A stretch of 64,000 bases of DNA from DATLMR01 sp964615905 (lineage in GTDB: Bacteria; Acidobacteriota; Blastocatellia; UBA7656), in contig CAZTUB010000009.1 of the NCBI GenBank assembly GCA_964615905.1, positions 124,001-188,000 on the forward strand, given 5' to 3'. The notes below the pieces were generated by a model. The model was not told the origin of the DNA, did not search any database, and worked only from the letters and a program-made list of their open reading frames with translations. This document shows, one piece after another, positions 1 through 6,011 of the stretch (the stretch's first letter is position 1; each line of letters begins with the position of its first letter). The translations under genes and the position numbers were made by a program.

Positions 1-935
1 TCGAGCACGTCCGCTTCGACCGTCACCTCGAACTTGTCTTCCAGAAGCGACCGCTTGACGTATTCGAGCGTGATCATCTTCATGTAAGGGCAATGCAGCC
101 GGCAGCCTATGCAGCCGTCAGCCATCACAAACTCGCGGTCAGGATAACGCTTCTTCATCTGGTGGATGATGCCGCTTTCGGTCGCCACGATAAAGGTTTT
201 GACATCGGGGTGCAGCGCGATGCGGTCGAGCATGGCGGTGGTCGAGCAGACTTCGTCGGCCAGCGCGATTATGTCTTCGCGGCATTCGGGGTGCGCGATG
301 ACGATTGCGTCCGGGAATACCGAGCGGGCTTTCGTGACGTTCGCGCCGCGCAGCACGTCGTGAGTCGGGCAGGCTCCGTCATAGACGACTATCTCTTTTT
401 CGGGGACCTGTTTTTTGACCCAGTTGCCGAGGTTGCGGTCGGGCGTGAAGAGAATCTTGTCCGAAGGCAGGCTCCGGACTATCGAAACGGCGTTGGCGGA
501 CGTGCAGCATATGTCGCTCATGGCCTTCACCTCGGCGGTCGAGTTGACGTATGTGACGACCGTATAGCCGGGATACCGCGCCTTCCACTCTTCGAGGCTT
601 TCAGGCGTGATCGAATCCGCGAGCGAGCAACCGGCCGACAGGTTCGGCAACAGGACACGCTTTTCGGGGTTCATGATCTTGGCGGACTCGGCCATGAAAT
701 GGACCCCGCAAAAGACTATCAAGTCGGCGTCGGTCTTCTGCGCTTCGATAGCCAGACCGAGGCTGTCGCCTGTGAAATCGGCCACGTCCTGAACTTCGGC
801 CACCTGGTAATTGTGCGCGAGAATGATGGCGTTGCGCTCCCTTGCAAGCTCGCGAATCTCCTGCATGAGCGCCGCGCGGTCAACGCCGAGCGCGGGCGCG
901 GGCGGCGTAATTATGTTCGTTATTTGAGTGCTCAT
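1..935 (-). CDS. nadA: Quinolinate synthase NadA (3' end cut by window edge)
   Basis: NadA condenses iminoaspartate with dihydroxyacetone phosphate to quinolinate in de novo NAD synthesis and carries a 4Fe-4S cluster. The minus-strand frame opens with MSTQITNII and shows the hallmarks LAHNYQ, CGVHFMAES, LYVNST-like VTYVNSTAE, CCTSANAV, PDRNLG and HPEC. Cys103 (SAGCSLAD), Cys189 (GACPTHD) and Cys275 (DGCIGC) are spaced 86 and 86 residues apart, the spacing expected of the three cluster ligands. 311 codons are present without a stop, so only the last part is missing. The ATG directly follows the stop of the small upstream gene, so translation is probably coupled. The long plus-strand frame over it is a shadow. 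Confidence 0.95.
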   Translation of the reverse strand, partial: MSTQITNIITPPAPALGVDRAALMQEIRELARERNAIILAHNYQVAEVQDVADFTGDSLGLAIEAQKTDADLIVFCGVHFMAESAKIMNPEKRVLLPNLSAGCSLADSITPESLEEWKARYPGYTVVTYVNSTAEVKAMSDICCTSANAVSIVRSLPSDKILFTPDRNLGNWVKKQVPEKEIVVYDGACPTHDVLRGANVTKARSVFPDAIVIAHPECREDIIALADEVCSTTAMLDRIALHPDVKTFIVATESGIIHQMKKRYPDREFVMADGCIGCRLHCPYMKMITLEYVKRSLLEDKFEVTVEADVL

Positions 936-1127
936 CTATTCCTCTACCTTCGCCCCGCGATCCGGCTTGATCTTATCAGTGCCCGCGGGGAAGACCCTCC
1001 AGAACTCCTTGCGAACGAGACTGGTGATCGTCGCGCTCTTGTTGAGCCCGTGATACCGCGCGATGGCCTGAAGCATCAGGTCGTCGCGGTCGCTCGCCGA
1101 AAATGTCCTCACCTTTTTATTCTGCAT
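936..1127 (-). CDS. Small ribbon-helix-helix-like protein, coupled to nadA
   Basis: The frame encodes 63 residues. It starts with a basic strand-like segment (KKVRTFSASDRDD), followed by two predicted helices (LMLQAIARYHG and SATITSLVRKEFWRVF) with the spacing of a CopG/Arc-type ribbon-helix-helix DNA-binding fold, then a short charged tail. Its TAG (936-938) is immediately followed by the ATG of nadA, with no gap. A pair of 11-bp AT-rich direct repeats lies 25 bp upstream of its start. The family call is from pattern only. A role as autoregulator of the nad operon is my inference; it resembles none of NadR, NiaR, NrtR or NadQ in size. Confidence 0.7.
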   Translation of the reverse strand: MQNKKVRTFSASDRDDLMLQAIARYHGLNKSATITSLVRKEFWRVFPAGTDKIKPDRGAKVEE

Positions 1128-1151
1128 CTACAACCTGTCTCACCGCCTATA

Positions 1152-1173
1152 TAAAATTTATATAAGATTTATA
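1152..1173 (-). promoter_or_regulatory. Two tandem 11-bp repeats, candidate operator/promoter
   Basis: Read on the minus strand, 1173-1163 is TATAAATCTTA and 1162-1152 is TATAAATTTTA: two directly adjacent 11-mers with one mismatch, followed by a further TATA. The one-turn period suits cooperative binding of ribbon-helix-helix dimers. The same bases can also supply a -10 element for the RHH-nadA pair. Confidence 0.5.
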
Positions 1174-1383
1174 CACGACCGCACGAGTCAAGTCAAGGCT
1201 GCGAGAGCGGGGGGGGTATAGCTACAGGCGGAGGGATGAACATTTCAGGCAGCACTAAACTGGTATAATCCTGTTAAGCTCTGGCGCTATAAGCCAAAAA
1301 CATACAGGGAATTTTCTTCTTGTAAGATAAATTGCCTTGGAATATAGTTAGCTCACTTCTGCATAAGATGAGGCGAAAACCAA

Positions 1384-3240
1384 ATGAGGAAACTCACTGT
1401 CCTAGCTTTAGTCGTCCTGCAAATGACGGTTACTCTTTTTCAAGTTAAAGCGGAAAAGCAAAGACCTTTTCTTACTGTGCTGTCCTCGTCTGAACAAGTA
1501 TTTAACGAAGTGCCATTTATAAAGGATGTGGCGGTTCATTCCTCTAATGACGATCACTTTTTCTACATTCTTAGTACCAGCGGGCAAATAAATGTTTATA
1601 ACTCCCAACATAAGCTCTTACGCAGAGTTTCGTCTCATATGCTATCTCCTGACTCTATTGCGGTAGACCCTGAAGGCCGTATTTACATCGCAGATTCCAA
1701 AATGAGTCAGGTTAAAGTGCTTAGCTCCAAAGGCGAATCAACTAAAACCATTTCCGTTAATCGTCCGTTTTCTATTGCTGCGCTTAGTAATGGAAATATA
1801 GTTATTGCGTCTACTTCCAATTCTTCGCTTTTACATATTTATGATTCATCTGGACGAAAACTCAGGAGCTTTGGACGAATCAAACGATTCATTCAAGACA
1901 ACGAATCGCAGAACAGATTCCTCAACAGGGGTAAAGTTCTAGTTGATTCATCGGATACGATTTACTATGTATATAAGTATTCTCCTACTCCAATCGTTCA
2001 AAGATTTTCTAGGAAAGGCAAGCCCCTGTCAGAGTTTATAGTCACGGGCGATTCGATTGATCTACAGTTAGAAGTGTCTCAAGAGTTTTTGAGAAACAGG
2101 CACGGCGATAAAGTGGGAGGAATAAGTATCATTAACTCTGCCTCTATCGACCCGGCGACCGATCACCTCTGGCTTAGTATGAATGGGGCTTCGGATTCAG
2201 GAGTAGTGTATGAATACGGCCCTGATGGAATGAAGCTACAAGAATATAGTTTTATTATTAATCCTCGCACGCAATCATCTAAAGTGATTACTGGCGTAAA
2301 TCATGTCATAGTGAGAGCACCTTCAATAGATATTTTTACGCTTCAAGATGCATTTCACTTTAATCTTAACCAAAGCGCACCGATTACCCAAATTCAACCT
2401 CAGGCGGCCACTTGTCCTGCGACAGTGGAGTTCGGTGACTGCAAAACGCCATGTGGAACAACTACCAGCAGCGATGATAAGGATTGTAAAGCAGAGCTTT
2501 TGGCATCAGTGAATCTGACTGGAAGACGTATAATTGAGACGGTTTGTAATACAGACTCATCTAGTTGTACTGCTCAAATAAAGGTATGCAAAGAATCAGA
2601 TGGAGTACAAACCACGCATAATATTACCCTGACTTGTGGTAGCAGCGGGGGCGGTGGGGAAGGTGGAAATGATAGAATCGAGACTATCCCTCTGCCTCCC
2701 AGCCCTATAGTGATAGATACACAGGGAAATGGGTTTGATCTTACAAATGCCGCTAATGGAGTTGATTTTGATATTGACGGTGATGGAACTGCCGAACGGC
2801 TTGGCTGGACAGTTAATGGATCAGACGATTCGTGGCTCGCTCTAGATCGCAACGGCAATGGCTCTATTGATGATGGTACAGAGTTATTTGGCAACTTTAC
2901 TCTACAACCTTCTTCGGCCAACCAAAACGGATTTATCGCGCTCGCTGAGTACGACAAACCTATTAATGGCGGCAACAACAACAGCAAAATAGAAAGCGGC
3001 GATGCTATTTTCTCTTCACTGCGACTGTGGCAAGACACAAACCACAATGGCATTTCCGAAACAAGTGAATTAAACACGCTACCTTCACTAGGCGTTAGTG
3101 TTATTGACCTTGATTATAAAGAGAAGAAACGGCGGGATGAGAACGGCAACTGGTTTCGCTACCGAGCCAAAGTATATGACTCGCGAGGTGCGCAAGTCGG
3201 GCGCTGGGCCTGGGATGTTTTTCTAGCCCTGTTGCCTTGA
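1384..3240 (+). CDS. Secreted NHL-type beta-propeller with C-terminal EF-hand-like calcium domain
   Basis: The protein has 618 residues. It begins with a signal peptide (residues 1-23, hydrophobic core VLALVVLQMTVTLF). Residues about 40-340 contain repeating blade-like segments (IAVDPEGRIYIADSK, FSIAALSNGNIVIA) of NHL/SMP-30 type. A Cys-rich stretch follows (about 345-410: TCPATVEFGDCKTPCGT). The C-terminus (about 440-618) has acidic loops FDIDGDGTAERLGW, ALDRNGNGSIDDGTELFGN and LWQDTNHNGISE, as in the calcium-binding tail of large secreted adhesins. The gene is clearly AT-richer than the window average, with codon use to match, suggesting acquisition by transfer. A GAGG lies 10 nt before the ATG. 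Function unknown. Confidence 0.8.
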   Translation: MRKLTVLALVVLQMTVTLFQVKAEKQRPFLTVLSSSEQVFNEVPFIKDVAVHSSNDDHFFYILSTSGQINVYNSQHKLLRRVSSHMLSPDSIAVDPEGRIYIADSKMSQVKVLSSKGESTKTISVNRPFSIAALSNGNIVIASTSNSSLLHIYDSSGRKLRSFGRIKRFIQDNESQNRFLNRGKVLVDSSDTIYYVYKYSPTPIVQRFSRKGKPLSEFIVTGDSIDLQLEVSQEFLRNRHGDKVGGISIINSASIDPATDHLWLSMNGASDSGVVYEYGPDGMKLQEYSFIINPRTQSSKVITGVNHVIVRAPSIDIFTLQDAFHFNLNQSAPITQIQPQAATCPATVEFGDCKTPCGTTTSSDDKDCKAELLASVNLTGRRIIETVCNTDSSSCTAQIKVCKESDGVQTTHNITLTCGSSGGGGEGGNDRIETIPLPPSPIVIDTQGNGFDLTNAANGVDFDIDGDGTAERLGWTVNGSDDSWLALDRNGNGSIDDGTELFGNFTLQPSSANQNGFIALAEYDKPINGGNNNSKIESGDAIFSSLRLWQDTNHNGISETSELNTLPSLGVSVIDLDYKEKKRRDENGNWFRYRAKVYDSRGAQVGRWAWDVFLALLP

Positions 3241-3879
3241 ATTGAGTGCGGAATACAGAGCCTTCATTTTTAATTACGCAACTAACGATCTTCTCTTTAG
3301 AGCAGATTCCAATTTATGAAAGGGCACCTGATCGGTCGTCAAAGCCCTTCAATATCCAAATAAACCAGATGATTAGTTCCTGATTTTATAACCAGTATCT
3401 AGCCTTCACTTACAACCAAAGAGATATAACTTCCAGATTTCTAGCTGGACAGAGATGAAAGTATTGGTTTCATCCCAAAATGTCAACTCTAAAGGAAAGA
3501 GGGTATCGGCAATATATACTATTTTACGTAACCTCTTATTGGAGGGAAGTTCCCGCCCAAGTCTAGCTGCAGACTTGTTATGGCCACAGCTAACTGCTAG
3601 CCGAATCCCCTTAAAAAGACTTGCCAAAAAGTAATTACCACCTTTCCCGTCGTCTCACGGGGAGTAAGCACTTTGCGAGTATTACTATACCAACTCCGCA
3701 AACAAGAGTAGCCGCCCCTCCTCAATCCATCGCGGGCGTAGTGTAGACATTTCCGGGGTATAGAGATACCCCGGCTGCGAGGGTGAGTATAGTGATGCGC
3801 AAAGCGCGACGCTGCCGGGTTAGCAAGGGCCAGGGGAACAAATTTGGCCGGTGAGATGGGCTCGGCCCCTATGATTACC
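3241..3879. other. Gene-free AT-rich stretch with a GC-rich structured patch
   Basis: Between the propeller gene and the helical-repeat gene I see no convincing CDS. Two short minus frames (3406-3627 and 3597-3887) have no ribosome binding site or family resemblance. From about 3640 to 3870 the composition turns GC-rich and several hairpins cluster: a perfect 9-bp stem at 3753-3774, CCCGT/ACGGG at about 3647-3662, GCGC-AAA-GCGC at about 3797-3808 and GGCC pairings near 3828-3850. A structured RNA is possible. Confidence 0.4.
3753..3774. repeat. Perfect 9-bp hairpin
   Basis: CCGGGGTAT at 3753-3761 is the exact reverse complement of 3766-3774, leaving the loop AGAG. No T-run follows on either strand, so it does not look like a simple terminator. 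It lies about 110 bp beyond the 3' end of the minus-strand helical-repeat gene. Confidence 0.7.
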
Positions 3880-4878
3880 TCAGTCATAAAAAGTTATGAC
3901 AAAGTCCAAATACGTTGCGCAGAATCGGTCTATCTCGTCGTCTGCGTCTGGTATAAAGACTTTTATAAAGGCTCCGAATTTGGTCTTCATCATAGCGGCA
4001 AGCCATTGAATGGGTGTTAGATCAGGCATCTCCATGCCCTTATAAAATTCTTTGGCCTTTGGTTTTGGGAACTGGAGTATCTTAGCAAGATTCGGCTCTT
4101 GCGCAGGTTTTGGCTTAGCTTTGACCTGAGGCTTGGATTTTGGAATAGAAACAGCGACAGTCGAACGGCTCTTATGTAACTTTTGATTTACTTCCGATTG
4201 AGTCTCTTGCCAGGCTCTATCGTAGGGCGCGAATGGAGAGTTGCATACCAACGTTGATATATTCCTGGCTTTTTCTAGTTGTCCTGTTTCACTTAATTCA
4301 ACCGCGTATGAGTTAAGGTAATCGAAATAGGCATAAGGCGAGGCATGCTGAAACATTGGGAATAGCTTCTCAAGATCGTTTAATGCTGAACGATGCGAAC
4401 CCTCTCTGCCTTTCAATACCGCTATACCTTTTAAGGCTTTTATAGTCGTGTTGAGATTTCCTGCTTTAGTTGCCTCTAGGCAATAACGAATAGTTTCCTC
4501 TGGCTGTTGCTTTACCCAAAATATAGCTGAAAGAGAGATCATAGCTTCGGCCCTGTAGATCATCGGACCATTACTAGCCACTTTCTCCAAGATCGTAGCT
4601 GCCTGCTCTAAATTTCCTTGCCCATCACGGCAAATACTTAAAGCAAGATAATACTGACCAATTAGCCGATAGTGTTCTATTGGGAAGTTAGAAAGTATAA
4701 GGGCCAGTTCTGAAAGAGAGTCTATCTGCTTGAATGATTTTGCCTGTTCGGCAAGGTGAATCAGCCTTTCCCCGAGTTGATGGTAATGAGCAATCCCTCT
4801 AAATAACTCCTGGTACAATCGCTCCTGAATACCGCTAGGAGGAACTATGAAACGACTGGTAGCAGTTTGTTCAATCAT
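3880..4878 (-). CDS. Helical-repeat (TPR-like) protein
   Basis: The frame gives 332 residues from the ATG at 4878. It is almost all alpha-helical, with TPR-like spacing (YLALSICRDGQGNLEQAATIL, AMISLSAIFWVKQQPEETIRY, LKGIAVLKGREGSHRSALNDL, YLNSYAVELSETGQLEKARNI). A basic Lys/Pro linker (about 240-275) leads to a C-terminal helical patch. There is no signal peptide, so it is likely cytoplasmic. The start is uncertain. The 4878 ATG has AAGGA 10 nt upstream but overlaps the opposite-strand peptide gene; a TTG at 4818 preceded by CAGGAG would remove the overlap; the open frame reaches 4944. AT-rich like its neighbours. Function unknown. Confidence 0.65.
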   Translation of the reverse strand: MIEQTATSRFIVPPSGIQERLYQELFRGIAHYHQLGERLIHLAEQAKSFKQIDSLSELALILSNFPIEHYRLIGQYYLALSICRDGQGNLEQAATILEKVASNGPMIYRAEAMISLSAIFWVKQQPEETIRYCLEATKAGNLNTTIKALKGIAVLKGREGSHRSALNDLEKLFPMFQHASPYAYFDYLNSYAVELSETGQLEKARNISTLVCNSPFAPYDRAWQETQSEVNQKLHKSRSTVAVSIPKSKPQVKAKPKPAQEPNLAKILQFPKPKAKEFYKGMEMPDLTPIQWLAAMMKTKFGAFIKVFIPDADDEIDRFCATYLDFVITFYD

Positions 4879-5065
4879 TCTTTTACTGTCCTTACCTGTT
4901 ATGGCAGGCCATAACACTCCGGGATTTGGATGGTGCGATTGCAATGACCCTTCATCGCATTATCAAGGGCTGGTCTTGCAGAATGAAGACGAACATCATC
5001 ACGAGACTCCTGAAATAGTGACTGGGCTAAAGGCGTTTGCGTTTTGGCTTAGTGTAAGGGCCTAA
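4847..5065 (+). CDS. Small secreted Cys-containing peptide
   Basis: The frame encodes 72 residues. AGGAGG stands 5 nt before the ATG, an excellent ribosome binding site that supports a real gene. Residues 1-20 are a signal peptide (LVAVCSIILLLSLPVMAG). The mature N-terminus GHNTPGFGWCDCNDP has a Gly-Pro-rich turn and a CxC pair, then a His/Glu-rich stretch (NEDEHHHETPE) and a hydrophobic C-terminal segment (GLKAFAFWLSVRA) that could anchor or insert. The reverse strand carries the start region of a helical-repeat gene, so the two genes overlap head to head or nearly so. Export is clear from sequence; a signalling role is speculation. Confidence 0.7.
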   Translation: MKRLVAVCSIILLLSLPVMAGHNTPGFGWCDCNDPSSHYQGLVLQNEDEHHHETPEIVTGLKAFAFWLSVRA

Positions 5066-5159
5066 GCTCTTATTAAAAACTGAGCAAACTAGACTGCACT
5101 TGTGGCGGCTGAATATCGGTGTGCAATATATCACAGAACAACCAACGCGCAATGACATG

Positions 5160-5198
5160 TTATTTTGAGCAATGAACCATTATTATGAGCAAGAACCT
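5160..5198. repeat. Imperfect tandem direct repeat of about 19 bp
   Basis: TTATTTTGAGCAATGAACC is followed at once by TTATTATGAGCAAGAACC (one mismatch, one deletion). It lies at the right edge of the AT-rich island, before composition returns to the window average. No further copies were seen. Confidence 0.5.
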
Positions 5199-5303
5199 AT
5201 GCCGGGGCGATGAGAGCGGGCTTATTGGATTGACCGCGCGCGGGCGAGTGGGTAGAATTTGCGCCTCGGTTGATTAATCCGGTTAGAGTCGATTGGAGAC
5301 GAG

Positions 5304-5462
5304 ATGAGAGAAAGAGATCGCGAGATAAAACGCCGCCGCAAACGTTATGAGAAACGAAAGAAGCTGCGGGTCAAGCTCGCCGCTTCCACAAACGACGGCG
5401 AGCGCCAGCAGATACAGGCTAAGATTCTAAAGACCTTCCCGCTCTATACGACAGAGATTTGA
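5304..5462 (+). CDS. Small basic protein, DUF6800-like
   Basis: The frame gives 52 residues, opening MRERDREIKRRRKRYEKRKK and ending KTFPLYTTEI. It is a highly basic amphipathic helix followed by a turn (AASTNDGERQQIQAK), the size and layout of DUF6800 proteins as I remember them. TTGGAG lies 5 nt upstream of the ATG. Its TGA at 5460-5462 abuts the stop of the convergent thioesterase gene at 5463. Function is unknown; the charge suggests nucleic-acid or ribosome contact, which is inference. Confidence 0.65.
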   Translation: MRERDREIKRRRKRYEKRKKLRVKLAASTNDGERQQIQAKILKTFPLYTTEI

Positions 5463-5903
5463 TCAGCGCCCACGGGCTGCGTCGCCCCTCAACACCATGC
5501 AGGTGCTCACGGAGCGCGCTATCAGTCTCCCTTTTTCGTCCGTCACGTCGCATTCGACAAGCCCGACTGCGCGGCCTCGCTCGACGACGCGCGCCTTCGC
5601 CGTAAGGCGCGCACGCCACACCGGGCGCAGGTAGTTTATCTTCAATTCAATCGTAGTGAACGATTCGCCGTCCCCCAGAGTGCTCGCGAAGGCGTGGCCC
5701 ATCGCCGCGTCGGCCAGATCGCAAAGCACTCCGCCGTGCAGCGTGCCCATTGGGTTATGGTGCCTCTCGTCGGCATCCATCTCAAACGTAGAAGTCCCGG
5801 ATTGGTCAAAAGCTACCAGCCGCAGCCCGATTAGCTTTGCTATGGGCGGAGGCTCGGCTTCGCCTTTAAGTAACGCTTCCATGTGATCGCGAATGCTGCT
5901 CAT
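5463..5903 (-). CDS. PaaI-family hotdog thioesterase
   Basis: The frame encodes 146 residues with the hotdog signature HHNPMGTLHGGVLCDLADAAMGHAF; the first HGG block holds the usual active-site region, and LKINYLRPV follows at the expected place. Such enzymes hydrolyse acyl-CoA thioesters, often aromatic ones, in the cytoplasm. I chose the ATG at 5903 because AAGGGAAG stands just upstream; a TTG five codons earlier is the alternative. It lies downstream of nrdJ but a strong terminator separates the two. The substrate cannot be told from sequence. Confidence 0.85.
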   Translation of the reverse strand: MSSIRDHMEALLKGEAEPPPIAKLIGLRLVAFDQSGTSTFEMDADERHHNPMGTLHGGVLCDLADAAMGHAFASTLGDGESFTTIELKINYLRPVWRARLTAKARVVERGRAVGLVECDVTDEKGRLIARSVSTCMVLRGDAARGR

Positions 5904-5941
5904 CGACTTCCCTTTCAAGGCTTCGCCAATAACGTGTTGAT

Positions 5942-5983
5942 AAAAACCGGGCCAGCGGCAAATCCGTTACGCCGCTGGCCCGG
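5942..5983 (-). terminator. Rho-independent terminator of nrdJ
   Basis: A perfect 13-bp stem (CCGGGCCAGCGGC at 5947-5959 with 5971-5983) and an 11-nt loop are followed on the minus strand by TTTTT (5946-5942). It lies 28 bp after the nrdJ stop. Confidence 0.9.
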
Positions 5984-6011
5984 TCTGTGTGGCTGGTTAA
6001 AAATTACCCCG

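Noticed and set aside
93..1154. 353-residue plus-strand open frame
   Set aside because: It is antisense to nadA and the RHH gene, which have clear motifs; the frame has no family features.
3735..3775. Hammerhead-type ribozyme at the 9-bp hairpin
   Set aside because: The conserved core CUGAUGA is missing near the stem.
3406..3887. Two short minus-strand frames after the helical-repeat gene
   Set aside because: No ribosome binding site, odd composition, and hairpins run through them; treated as non-coding.
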